64,000 nt of DNA, taken from contig CAWJUD010000002.1 in assembly GCA_963845975.1 (NCBI GenBank), positions 1,054,001 through 1,118,000 on the forward strand, in the 5' to 3' direction. This stretch comes from JBEKIK01 sp963845975 (GTDB lineage: Bacteria; Planctomycetota; Planctomycetia; Pirellulales; Thermoguttaceae). The position numbers and the translations under genes are program-made. The notes beneath the pieces are model-generated. The model did no database searches. It had not been told where the DNA came from and saw nothing but the letters and a program-made list of their open reading frames with translations. Positions 53,134 through 60,938 of this stretch are shown one piece after another. Positions within the stretch are counted from its first letter, which is position 1, and each line of letters opens with the position of its first letter.

Positions 53134-53572
53134 ACGTCAGTGCTCAAAACATTGTAGCTCGCAAATAATGGTAACGGAAGTTCATTGTTGTTGTGCCGTC
53201 CGTTGCCATTCGGGAAGGTGTAGCGTGGGAGGTCTCGTATCAGCCGCAGGTTTCGCTAATAACCCCCCATGCAGACTACGCCGTTATTTGATCCGGCAGA
53301 TTGTGCCGGAATGTGCGGATGTAGCTTTATTTAAGACAGGCCGGAATGTTCCAATAAAAAAGTCTAGAGGAACTCCGGGCGGAAATGTCCTAAAAAAGCA
53401 CGAAAATTACTGAATGTCGTTGTTAGATCGGACTGCTGGAGGGCGCATAATCCATAACACACGACTGCACATCGACCTACAATTAGATCCAGGCCTCCCC
53501 ATAACTTGAATATGCTATAGTTTAAATGTGGTGGAATTTCACAATATACTTATCTAAGCGGGTAGGTTTTTT
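53134..53572. other. Intergenic region, nothing recognised
   Basis: About 440 nt after the disrupted PEP-CTERM gene. Short ORFs here lack start signals and protein-like composition. No clear hairpin. Confidence 0.45.
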
Positions 53573-53764
53573 ATGCGTTGTCGATGCCCTTATTGTTCAC
53601 AATTGGTGATACAACCCAGAAATGCGGAAGGCCCAAACTTCTGTAAAAGATGCCGGAACTTGTTTTTTCCTTCCCCACCGAAAAAAGTGCCGGCGTGGGT
53701 GCTGGGAGTTTTGGTATTCTTAACGGCCAACTGGCAAATAATTTATCGCCTAAATTGCGCCTGA
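53573..53764 (+). CDS. Small zinc-ribbon membrane protein
   Basis: 63 residues: two CxxC-type pairs (RCRCPYCSQL and NFCKRCRNLFF), a Pro-rich linker, then one membrane helix (VPAWVLGVLVFLTANWQIIY). Small proteins of this build are common in planctomycetes and have no known role; the zinc ribbon would face the cytosol. The start has AGG about 8 nt upstream. A second small membrane protein follows at 53880. Confidence 0.7.
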   Translation: MRCRCPYCSQLVIQPRNAEGPNFCKRCRNLFFPSPPKKVPAWVLGVLVFLTANWQIIYRLNCA

Positions 53765-53879
53765 AATATTGGATGATCGAACACTCGTGAACTGCGATGC
53801 AGTTCCAGCTTGCTTTGCGGTCGGCGCTGATGGAACATGCGGTCCGTGTTGTCAGATACTGTTTCCCGGAGAAAGCCTT

Positions 53880-53972
53880 ATGGACACGATACATTTTGCA
53901 GTTATGGCCTTGACTTTAATCGTGCTGATCCATGTATGTCTGCATACCTTTCAAGCTAGATCAAAGGCTTAA
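53880..53972 (+). CDS. Putative 30-residue membrane peptide
   Basis: MDTIHFAVMALTLIVLIHVC then LHTFQARSKA: one hydrophobic helix with a basic C-terminus, ATG preceded by GGAG at 9 nt. A longer in-frame ORF from 53769 lacks a ribosome site. It could be a real small membrane protein; no family known. Confidence 0.45.
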   Translation: MDTIHFAVMALTLIVLIHVCLHTFQARSKA

Positions 53973-53987
53973 GCCGTACTAAGCGGA

Positions 53988-54461
53988 TCAGTGTAGCTCG
54001 AAAATCGCTTCAATTTCCACGCTCGCGCCAAGCGGGAGCGCACCTGTCCCGATTGCACTGCGGGCGGCAATGCCGCATTCGGGACCGAAAATATCGGCGA
54101 ACAACTCGCTACAGCCGTTGATCACGGCCGGCTGCTGGGTAAATTCGGGAGTGCAGTTCACTGCGCCCAACACCTTCACCACGCGACGAATGCGGTCGAG
54201 GCTGCCGAACTGCTTTCTGAGCGAGGCTAGAATGCCCAGCCCGGCAAGCCGTGCGGCAGTGTAGCCGGAGGGAACATCCAGATCCGCTCCGAGTCGACCT
54301 GTTACCAGTTTTCCGCTCGCTTCGACAGGCAGGTGTCCCGAGGTGTAAACCAGATTGCCGGCCGTAATCAGCGGTTTGTAAAGGCCTTTCGGTTCCGGGG
54401 CGGGGGGCAGTTCTAATTTTAGTTCCGTAAGTTTGGCGGCAAGTCGAGCTTCGGCGGACAT
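53988..54461 (-). CDS. RidA/YjgF-family protein
   Basis: 157 residues, longer than classic RidA (about 128), as in the YjgH-like/atu1953 subgroup. GNLVYTSGHLPVEASGKLVT opens the fold, RIRRVVKVLGAVNCTPEFTQ the middle, and AARSAIGTGALPLGASVEIE the end. RidA proper has an Arg in R-x-x-x-x-V-x-x-LP; here the matching Arg is in AARSAIGTGALP, so imine deaminase activity is possible. Trimeric, cytosolic. It lies 78 nt downstream of hisG on the same strand. Confidence 0.88.
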   Translation of the reverse strand: MSAEARLAAKLTELKLELPPAPEPKGLYKPLITAGNLVYTSGHLPVEASGKLVTGRLGADLDVPSGYTAARLAGLGILASLRKQFGSLDRIRRVVKVLGAVNCTPEFTQQPAVINGCSELFADIFGPECGIAARSAIGTGALPLGASVEIEAIFELH

Positions 54462-54539
54462 AATGAAAAGGGTTCGGGGGTTCAGATTTTTGTTGGGGCG
54501 GCGGTTAAACCGCCGCCCAACGAATAGTGAGTGATACGT

Positions 54540-55415
54540 TCATTCGATGACTTTGTTAAGCGGATATTCCACGATGCCCCGGGCCCCGGCCGCTTTCAAC
54601 AGGGGAATAATTTTTCGCACGATCGATTCGTCAAGGATCGTATTGACATCCACCCATTGTTCGTCGGCCAGGCTGGAAACGGTGGGTTTTTGCAGGGCGG
54701 GCAGGAGCGAGAGGACATTTTTTAGCATGTCAACGGGCACGTTCATCATCAAGCCCACTTTCCCCTCGGCGGCCATCGCGCCCTCGAGCATCAAGGCAAT
54801 GTCGTCGATCTTCTGCCTTTTCCAGGGATCGGCATAAGATCGATGGTTGGCGATGAATCGCGTCGTGCTGGTCAATACTTCGTCGAGAATGCGGAGATTA
54901 TTCGCCCTCAGGGAACTTCCCGTCTCGGTGACTTCGACAATGGCGTCGGCCAGCTTGGGCGGTTTGACTTCGGTCGCGCCCCAACTGAATTCCACCTCGG
55001 CCGTTACGCCGTGCTCGGAAAAGTAACGCCGGGTCATGCGTACGGCTTCGGTGGCAATCCGCTTGCCCTGCAGGTCCCGGACCGATTTGACGGGCGAGTC
55101 TTCCGGCACGCATAGGACCCAGCGGACCGGCCGGCGGCTGATTTTGGAAAAAACCAATTCGGCCACTTCATGCACGTCGGCCTCGCACTCCATGATCCAA
55201 TCGTAGCCCGTCAAACCCGCGTCCAAGACTCCGTTTTCAACATATCGGGCCATCTCTTGCGCCCGGATCAAAAGACATTCAACCTCGTCGTCGTCGATGG
55301 CGGGGTAATAACTCCGGGACCCAAAAGTGATTTTGTAGCCCGCGCGGCGGAACAACTCGGCGGTTGCCTCCTGGAGACTTCCGGCCGGGATGCCAAGTTT
55401 GAGAATATTTGACAT
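54540..55415 (-). CDS. hisG: ATP phosphoribosyltransferase, long form
   Basis: 291 residues, long-form HisG with its own C-terminal ACT-like regulatory domain, so no HisZ is needed. It catalyses the first step of histidine synthesis (ATP + PRPP). KLGIPAGSLQEATAELFRRA and GVLDAGLTGYDWIMECEA lie in domain I. The PRPP loop is in TEVKPPKLADAIVEVTETGS. ALQKPTVSSLADEQWVDVNT and AAGARGIVEYPLNKVIE belong to the C-terminal domain that binds histidine for feedback inhibition. Next upstream on the same strand is hisI; a short repeat array separates the two. Confidence 0.95.
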   Translation of the reverse strand: MSNILKLGIPAGSLQEATAELFRRAGYKITFGSRSYYPAIDDDEVECLLIRAQEMARYVENGVLDAGLTGYDWIMECEADVHEVAELVFSKISRRPVRWVLCVPEDSPVKSVRDLQGKRIATEAVRMTRRYFSEHGVTAEVEFSWGATEVKPPKLADAIVEVTETGSSLRANNLRILDEVLTSTTRFIANHRSYADPWKRQKIDDIALMLEGAMAAEGKVGLMMNVPVDMLKNVLSLLPALQKPTVSSLADEQWVDVNTILDESIVRKIIPLLKAAGARGIVEYPLNKVIE

Positions 55416-55418
55416 AAG

Positions 55419-55452
55419 GGTTCAGGGTTCGGGGTTCAGGGTTCAGGGTTCG
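55419..55452 (+). repeat. GGTTCAG heptamer array between hisG and hisI
   Basis: Four to five units of GGGTTCAGGGTTCGG type directly upstream of the hisG start. The inverted array at 55575-55616 lies in the 3' end of hisI. Confidence 0.7.
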
Positions 55453-55494
55453 GAATTTTGAGATTTGGGGTACAGGATTTTGTTGGTTATGATT

Positions 55495-56004
55495 TTATCT
55501 ACATATGGATTGTGGCGCCACAAAATAATGAGAATCGAAATTCGCGGGACAACACTCAGGATTCAGAATTCGGCTCTCCCCCCAGTCCTGAACCCTGAAC
55601 CCTGAATCCTGAGCCCTTTTATAGACCTTTTCCGGGTCGAACACTCGTTGGGCGATCACTTTTAGCCCTTCGGGCGTAATCTTTCGGAAAAAGCAACTTT
55701 TATATCCTTCATGACAAGCGGCGCCGCCTTGTTGCTCGACGGAAAGCAGGATTGTATCGCGGTCGCAGTCGATGTAAATGGCCTTGATGTTTTGCAGATT
55801 TCCGCTTTGTTCGCCTTTGCGCCACAATTTTTTCCTGCTACGGCTGTAATAAATCGCCTGACCGGTTGCCAGGGTTTGGGCGTAACTTTCGGCATTCATG
55901 TAGGCCAACATTAAAACTTCGCCGGTTTGGGCATCTTGGGCAATGGCCGGTAAGAGTCCGTCGCCGTGGGAGAAATCAGGGCCGTTGTCGGGTGATTGAG
56001 ACAT
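55495..56004 (-). CDS. hisI: Phosphoribosyl-AMP cyclohydrolase with repeat-derived tail
   Basis: 169 residues, of which about 125 match HisI: DGLLPAIAQDAQTGEVLMLA, YYSRSRKKLWRKGEQSGNLQ, metal-binding DCDRD, and ACHEGYKSCFFR with the zinc-ligand Cys residues. It opens the purine ring of PR-AMP in step three of histidine synthesis. No hisE domain is fused. The last 45 residues (from RAQDSGFRVQDWG) are translated from an inverted GGTTCAG array and following sequence and are not part of the family; the native end was probably near FDPEKVYK. First gene of the hisI-hisG-RidA run. Confidence 0.92.
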   Translation of the reverse strand: MSQSPDNGPDFSHGDGLLPAIAQDAQTGEVLMLAYMNAESYAQTLATGQAIYYSRSRKKLWRKGEQSGNLQNIKAIYIDCDRDTILLSVEQQGGAACHEGYKSCFFRKITPEGLKVIAQRVFDPEKVYKRAQDSGFRVQDWGESRILNPECCPANFDSHYFVAPQSICR

Positions 56005-56322
56005 GGTCGATTATGGAAAGAGGTGGAATTCCCGGTTCACTTTTATAACGAGTATTCATAAAAAGTTGATAAATCAGTTTAAACGAATGCGGATTTGGCC
56101 GCCACCCCCCTCTAAATAGTCGTTCGTTGAATGATCTGATCTGCAAGAGTCGCATTTGGCAAGGAATCAAAAGCATTGGCAACTGTGCATTCCACAAAAA
56201 CCCTTACAACCTCAAGAAAAGCATATTCGGCAGAATAAAAGTTCATTTCAGAAACGCAATACGGGTACCGAGAATCACTAGCAGCGCAATTCATGCACCT
56301 TTTCGGTTGAAAGGAAAAGTTC
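56005..56322. other. Intergenic region between hisI and the GT2-like gene
   Basis: 318 nt with divergent promoters expected. No repeat, RNA or credible ORF seen. Confidence 0.45.
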
Positions 56323-56850
56323 GTGGCTCGCTCGGTATCTGTTTTGTTGCCTGTTAAAAATGCCCAGTCTACGCTTGTCCCAACCGTCCAAAAGATTCTC
56401 GATGTAGTATCCGAGATCTCGGAGCAGGTTGAATTGTTGATTATAGACGACGGTTCCGCCGATGCCACCAGCGAGGTAGCGGTGGAATTGACTCGGCGTT
56501 ATCCGCAAGTCCAGGCTATTTGCCAGAGTCGCTCGTTAGGCAGGGAGGCGGCAATTCGCTCGGCTCTGCAAAAAAGTACCGGCAAGATAGCATTAATACA
56601 TGAAGAGGAACAGGGAACGCCTTTGGATGAAATCGCTAAAGCCTTGAAATCTTCCGCATCTGAAGGTCAATTTTTTTTCAGGCTGGATGCGGTCAAAGGC
56701 ACTCAAGAGGTAATGCCGGTACAATCTGACCGTTCCCCGGCGGACTGCGATTTTTCCCAGCGCTCGCATCAGCAGCAACCCTTGACTTCCAGCCGGCCGG
56801 CGCGACCTAATTTCCTGGAACGATTAAAAAACATCGTCTTGGGCGAGTAG
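56323..56850 (+). CDS. Truncated GT2-like protein without a metal-binding motif
   Basis: 175 residues. The first 110 have a GT-A start, SVSVLLPVKNAQSTLVPTVQ, ELLIIDDGSADATSEVA and AICQSRSLGREAAIRSALQK. At the place of the DxD metal site stands ALIHEEEQGT. The acceptor domain is missing and the C-terminus is Ser/Pro-rich followed by FLERLKNIVLGE. It is therefore probably not an active glycosyltransferase; it may be a regulatory or binding remnant kept as a small protein in planctomycetes. Single gene with a family B palindrome 76 nt after the stop. Confidence 0.65.
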   Translation: MARSVSVLLPVKNAQSTLVPTVQKILDVVSEISEQVELLIIDDGSADATSEVAVELTRRYPQVQAICQSRSLGREAAIRSALQKSTGKIALIHEEEQGTPLDEIAKALKSSASEGQFFFRLDAVKGTQEVMPVQSDRSPADCDFSQRSHQQQPLTSSRPARPNFLERLKNIVLGE

Positions 56851-56926
56851 CGGGAAGCGATTGCTTGCGCAGGCCTTTTAGAGCATTGTTCACTATGGTG
56901 TAGCATATCGCATTCTAAGAAAATTC

Positions 56927-56952
56927 ACCGGCCGCAAGCGGTCGGGCTAAAC
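56927..56952 (+). repeat. GGGCTAAA-tailed palindrome (family B)
   Basis: ACCGGCCGCAAGCGGTCGGG then CTAAAC. Core palindrome GGCCGCAAGCGGTC with the constant tail. Confidence 0.65.
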
Positions 56953-57077
56953 GGACGCTACATCCACCTGAACATCGCTCTAATCTTCAATTTTATTCAG
57001 ATATTTGGCCAGGCACGAGCCGATCAATTGGGTTCAACCCGGTTAGGAGCGATTAATAACAGAATAAGCTGTTATAA

Positions 57078-57293
57078 ATGGCGTTTTTTTTTCAAGATCT
57101 ACTTGTCGAACCGCTTTCCAGCAGGTATGATTATTTTGAAGGCCGTGAAGCATTATATAATAAAATCCTCATCGCGGCTTTTGTCCGGCTTAGGCCGGCG
57201 GGCCAGTTTTCGGTGCGACATGCGTGTAAATGGGCTATTGATGTCGCCTCACAGGGACGGTTGAATCACAGCCGATCGCTGAAAACTAGGTGA
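57078..57293 (+). CDS. Possible small ORF
   Basis: 71 residues (DLLVEPLSSRYDYFEGREAL, YNKILIAAFVRLRPAG). Composition is somewhat protein-like, but there is no ribosome-binding site and no recognised family. Listed only as a possibility. Confidence 0.25.
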   Translation: MAFFFQDLLVEPLSSRYDYFEGREALYNKILIAAFVRLRPAGQFSVRHACKWAIDVASQGRLNHSRSLKTR

Positions 57294-57359
57294 TGCTCTG
57301 CTCTATTCATTTTCATTTTGCCGCTGTTCCTGTGTGAACATCGAAGAAGGGGTGTCTCT

Positions 57360-57884
57360 ATGAGTGTTGTACATATAACCACCACTGAGCTCGGAACCGG
57401 ACATGAAGTGCCGGTTCCCGCCGTCAGGCATCCCTTGCATCGCTTGGCCGCCGTGCGGCAACAACAAGGGATTTCGCGCCGTACCGTAGCGCGACGATTA
57501 AACATTGATCTCGCCGCTGTCCGGGCACAAGAGGATGAAACAGCCGACATTTCGCTGAGCCAGTTGTACGAGTGGCAAAAGGTATTGGAAGTGCCGCTGG
57601 GCGAGTTGCTCTTCGAGGCCGACGATTCCCTCTCGGCCCCGGTGCTGCTGCGAGCCCAATTGGTGCGATTGATGAAATCGGTCCTGGCAATTCAGGAGAA
57701 TGCCAGACAGGAGACCATCCGCCGCATGGCCCAGACGCTGATCGACCAACTCCTGGCAATCATGCCGGAATTGGCCGGCGTCGGTCCATGGCATGCCGTG
57801 GGGCAACGCCGCCGCTTGGATGAACTTGGCGTGGCGGCCGAACGACGGCTATCTGACGACGTTTTCTTGGACCTGACCGAATAA
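57360..57884 (+). CDS. HTH protein with helical C-terminus
   Basis: 174 residues from the ATG at 57360 (AAGGGG about 8 nt upstream). A Cro/C1-like helix-turn-helix (LHRLAAVRQQQGISRRTVAR, LNIDLAAVRAQEDETADISL) with a following helix pair (SQLYEWQKVLEVPLGELLFE) is joined to a long helical domain (LIDQLLAIMPELAGVGPWHA). The C-terminal RRLDELGVAAERRLSDDVF looks like a tail present in related planctomycete regulators. No partner gene. A very good terminator follows at 57906. Confidence 0.75.
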   Translation: MSVVHITTTELGTGHEVPVPAVRHPLHRLAAVRQQQGISRRTVARRLNIDLAAVRAQEDETADISLSQLYEWQKVLEVPLGELLFEADDSLSAPVLLRAQLVRLMKSVLAIQENARQETIRRMAQTLIDQLLAIMPELAGVGPWHAVGQRRRLDELGVAAERRLSDDVFLDLTE

Positions 57885-57905
57885 GGTCGAGGGCCATAGG
57901 TCCCC

Positions 57906-57933
57906 AACGGCGGCCGGAAACGGCCGCCGTTTT
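57906..57933 (+). terminator. Strong intrinsic terminator
   Basis: 11-bp perfect stem AACGGCGGCCG / CGGCCGCCGTT closed by a GAAA tetraloop and followed by TT. Lies 22 nt after the HTH gene stop. Confidence 0.8.
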
Positions 57934-57967
57934 AGGTTTCTTGGCCGATCTTATCCCGTTTTCCTCG

Positions 57968-58003
57968 TTACACAAGCACATTGGTGTCGATCACCACCTT
58001 CAC
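57968..58003 (-). pseudogene. Truncated VapC-like PIN toxin (11 codons left)
   Basis: A GTG overlapping the antitoxin stop (GTGA) reads VKVVIDTNVLV and then a TAA at 57968-57970. VVIDTNVLV is the exact opening of PIN-domain VapC toxins, including the first catalytic Asp. Everything after that is absent, so the toxin has been deleted or truncated. Confidence 0.7.
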
Positions 58004-58263
58004 GAGCGACTCCGTACATCCGCGATCGCTTTGGCAACGTCCTTTCGCGTGCGGCCTGCCGCCTGAGCCTTCCGCCGAAGATGCTTGTGGAGGTCCGCGA
58101 ATTCCTCGACCGATGGCGCTGAAAGAACCTTGAGCATCACCGCGTCGCCTTGCGAGATTACAACGAACTGGGCCCCCGCTTTAAGTCCCATCTCGTTGCG
58201 GATCGTTTCGGGAATGACCACCTGGCCGCGAGACGACAATTTGGTGGTAGAAAGTGCTGGCAT
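58000..58263 (-). CDS. AbrB/VapB-type antitoxin (orphan)
   Basis: 87 residues. SpoVT-AbrB swapped-hairpin domain: TTKLSSRGQVVIPETIRNEM, GLKAGAQFVVISQGDAVML. The C-terminal helix (SVEEFADLHKHLRRKAQAAG) is the toxin-binding part. Its stop overlaps the start of a PIN toxin gene that survives for only 11 codons. The antitoxin therefore appears to have lost its toxin and may persist as a regulator or anti-addiction gene. Upstream an ATG-proximal site is weak. Confidence 0.88.
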   Translation of the reverse strand: MPALSTTKLSSRGQVVIPETIRNEMGLKAGAQFVVISQGDAVMLKVLSAPSVEEFADLHKHLRRKAQAAGRTRKDVAKAIADVRSRS

Positions 58264-58464
58264 GACTTTTTCTCCATGGCGATAATCTTACTAATAAGTT
58301 TATACCACATTACCATTCGGTAGCAAGCGACTTAATAATGGCCTATCTTGTCAATATCGTACACGTACTCGGTTTTTTCATTGGCTGGTATAATCATCCG
58401 CAGCCACTACTTGCTGAAGGTCTTAGAACTGCTTATATTTGATGCCAAATGTTACGGAAAATCG

Positions 58465-58500
58465 GCCCTCACCCTGGCCCTCTCCCGGAGGGAGAGGGGA
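58465..58500 (-). repeat. CCCTCTCC hairpin repeat (family A), copy 4
   Basis: GCCCTCACCCTGGCCCTCTC then CCGGAGGGAGAGGGGA. If translated in the galK frame it gives the artefact GPHPGPLPEGEG, which is not part of the enzyme. Confidence 0.7.
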
Positions 58501-58541
58501 GATTTCCAAATATTTCTCAACCCTTTTTCCCACATATTCCC

Positions 58542-59681
58542 ATGGCAATCGAAAAAAAAGATATTCAGCGGCATTTTGTGGAAAAACTCGGCCGGCAGCC
58601 CAAGTGGATCGTGCGTGCGCCGGGCCGGGTGAATCTTATCGGCGAGCATACCGATTACAACGACGGCTTTGTTTTTCCCCTGGCCATCGATCGGGCCGTG
58701 TGGATTGCCCTGGAGCCGCGCGACGACCGCAAGGTGATCGTTCATTCGATCGACTATAAAGAAAGCGGCGAATTCGCCTTGGACGCCCTAAAAAATACCA
58801 AAAGCGGCTGGATCGAATACATCAAGGGCACTGCCTGGAGTCTGCAGGACGCCGGTCATCGCCTGTGCGGTTGGGAAGGCGTTCTTGCGGGCGACGTGCC
58901 CTTAGGGGCCGGTCTTTCGTCCTCGGCCGCGCTGGAAATGGCCACCGCCCGGGCGTTTGCCGTGGCTTCGAATCTTTCCTGGGAACCAGCACCAATGGCA
59001 TTGCTGGGACAGCGGGCGGAAAACAAATGGGTGGGCGTGAACTGCGGGATTATGGACCAGATGATTTCTGCTGCCGGAAAGGCCAATCACGCCTTGCTTA
59101 TCGACTGCCGCGACTTACATACCGAACTAGTGCCCCTGCCGCCCGGCGTGGCGGTGGTGGTGCTCGATACGTCAACTCGGCGCGGCCTGGTGGATTCGGC
59201 CTATAACGAGCGCCGCTCGCAATGCGAGGCCGCAGCCAAGTTTTTCAAGGTAAAAGCCCTGCGCGACGTGAGCATGGAAAGATTTCTAAAAGAGGCCGAC
59301 GGATTGGATCCCGTGACCCGCCGCCGGGCGTTGCACGTCATCGGCGAGAACGAACGGACCGTGAAAGCCGCAGATGTGATGCGCCGCGGCGACGCAGTCA
59401 AATTGGGCGAATTGATGAACCAAAGCCATGAGGATTTACGCGATAACTTCGAGGTCTCCAGCGACGCACTAAATGCAATGGTAGATAACGCCCGCATGCA
59501 CAAAGCTTGTTACGGGGCCCGCATGACAGGCGCGGGTTTCGGCGGTTGCGCCATGGCGCTTATAATGGCCCGAGAGGCCGTGGATTTCGTCAGCCACACT
59601 GCCAAGGGCTACCAGAAACAGACCGGCCACAAACCGGCCGTATACGTTTGTCAGGCCACCAACGGGGCGGAAGTGGTTTAG
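58542..59681 (+). CDS. galK: Galactokinase
   Basis: 379 residues from the ATG at 58542; the ORF is open 31 codons further but those cover repeat DNA. GHMP family: galactokinase signature GRVNLIGEHTDYNDG (about residues 26-40), ATP-binding PLGAGLSSSAALEMA, catalytic Asp/Arg region GIMDQMISAAGK, and C-terminal GARMTGAGFGGCAMAL. It phosphorylates galactose at C1 in the Leloir pathway. No galT or galE lies beside it here. A nearby GDP-sugar gene pair suggests sugar supply for the surface, but a link is not shown. Confidence 0.95.
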   Translation: MAIEKKDIQRHFVEKLGRQPKWIVRAPGRVNLIGEHTDYNDGFVFPLAIDRAVWIALEPRDDRKVIVHSIDYKESGEFALDALKNTKSGWIEYIKGTAWSLQDAGHRLCGWEGVLAGDVPLGAGLSSSAALEMATARAFAVASNLSWEPAPMALLGQRAENKWVGVNCGIMDQMISAAGKANHALLIDCRDLHTELVPLPPGVAVVVLDTSTRRGLVDSAYNERRSQCEAAAKFFKVKALRDVSMERFLKEADGLDPVTRRRALHVIGENERTVKAADVMRRGDAVKLGELMNQSHEDLRDNFEVSSDALNAMVDNARMHKACYGARMTGAGFGGCAMALIMAREAVDFVSHTAKGYQKQTGHKPAVYVCQATNGAEVV

Positions 59682-59749
59682 GAGCTCTAACAAAACCGCT
59701 TATTTTTATAGAATATGCCGGTGTAGAGAATAAATAATGGGCACATTTT

Positions 59750-59819
59750 GCCCTCATCCTAACCCTCTCCCGACCGCTGCGCGGTGCCCGGAGAGGGGAG
59801 GTTTTGTTAGAGTTCCTTA
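59750..59819 (-). repeat. CCCTCTCC hairpin repeat (family A), copy 5
   Basis: GCCCTCATCCTAACCCTCTC, inner loop CGACCGCTGCGCGGTGCCCG (another short palindrome), then GGAGAGGGGAGGTTTTGTTA and GAGTTCCTTA. It is the reverse-orientation partner of 16668-16725 over about 60 nt with a different loop. Confidence 0.7.
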
Positions 59820-59875
59820 GATTAATTGGCGTCCGGGAAAATAACGATATGTAGCCGAACGGCCAAATATTACAA

Positions 59876-59904
59876 ACCCACGGGTTGCAATCCGCGGGCT
59901 TAAC
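59876..59904 (+). repeat. GGGCTTAA-tailed palindrome (family B variant)
   Basis: ACCCACGGGTTGCAATCCGC then GGGCTTAAC: palindromic core CGGGTTGCAATCCGCG with a slightly changed tail. Confidence 0.55.
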
Positions 59905-59951
59905 GGTAAATATTTAGTTACAGGAAAAGCTCCTGTAATTCGGAGATGAAA

Positions 59952-60934
59952 ATGAAAGATCAATTAATTGTCGTAAACGGCGGCGGGGGTTTTATCGGAG
60001 GCAATCTTGTCGCCGATCTGCGCAGGCAGGGTTATAAAAAAATCCGCGCCGTTGACATCAAGCCCTATCATGAGTGGTATCAAAAATCCGACGATGTGGA
60101 GAATCTCGTCTTGGATCTGAATCTCAAGGAATCGTGCGAGCGAGCCGCACAGCAAGCACATACGGTTTACAACCTGGCCGCGAACGTGGGCGGCATGGGA
60201 TTCATCGAAAACAACAAGGCCTTGTGCATGCTTTCGGTGTTGATCAACACGCACATGCTCCTGGCCGCGGTGAAAGTCGGAGTGCAGCGATATTTCTATT
60301 CATCTTCGGCCTGCGTTTACAACGCCGACAAACAAACGGACGTAAACGTTACGGCCTTGAAGGAAGAAGACGCCTATCCGGCGATGGCCGAGGACGGGTA
60401 CGGCTGGGAAAAGCTTTTTTCCGAGCGGATGTGCCGGCACTTCCGCGAAGATTACGGACTTTGGGTCCGCGTGGCCCGGTTCCACAACGTCTACGGCCCG
60501 TTCGGCGCGTGGGACGGGGGCGCGAAAATGCCACGGCCGCCATTTGCCGGAAGGTCATCGATGCCAAAGTCAACGGCAAAAATGAGATCAACATCTGGGG
60601 CGATGGCAAACAAACGCGCAGCTTCACGTACATAGACGACTGCCTGAAAGGCATGCAAATGCTGCTGGCAAGCGACGTCATCGAACCAATCAACATCGGA
60701 TCGAACGAACTGATAAGCATCAATCAAATGGTCGACATGGTCGAAAAGATCGCCGGCGTGAAACTCAAGCGAACCTACGACCTGAGCGCTCCGAAAGGCG
60801 TCCGCGGACGCAACAGCGACAACACGCTGATCAAAAAGTTGCTGGGTTGGGAACCAGGCGTCAAACTCTACGACGGCTTGGAAAAAACCTACGCCTGGAT
60901 CTACGACGAATATATGAAACTGCATAAAAAGTAG
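59952..60934 (+). CDS. GDP-mannose 3,5-epimerase-like NAD-dependent epimerase, frameshifted in a G run
   Basis: About 328 residues after adding one G to the run at 60516-60520. NAD-binding VVNGGGGFIGGNLVADL, NLAANVGGMGFIENN, active-site YFYSSSACVYN and YGWEKLFSERMC (YxxxK), substrate region ARFHNVYGPFG, then, in the next frame, GRENATAAICRKVIDAK, INIWGDGKQTRSFTYIDDCL and GAPKGVRGRNSDN-like end. AANVGGMGFI and FHNVYGPFG are characteristic of GDP-mannose 3,5-epimerases (GME). ATG 59952 has GGAG 6 nt upstream. The next gene makes GDP-mannose, which supports the call: product would be GDP-L-galactose or GDP-L-gulose for surface glycans. Confidence 0.88.
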
Positions 60935-60938
60935 GTTT

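Larger units (their letters stand above)
56851..57359. other. Spacer with a palindrome and a doubtful small ORF
   Basis: Holds the family B palindrome at 56927 and a possible small ORF at 57078-57293. No clear promoter or RNA recognised. Confidence 0.4.

Noticed and set aside
58449..58541. 31-codon N-terminal extension of GalK
   Set aside because: Encodes the repeat-derived peptide GPHPGPLPEGEG; galactokinase homology begins after the ATG at 58542.
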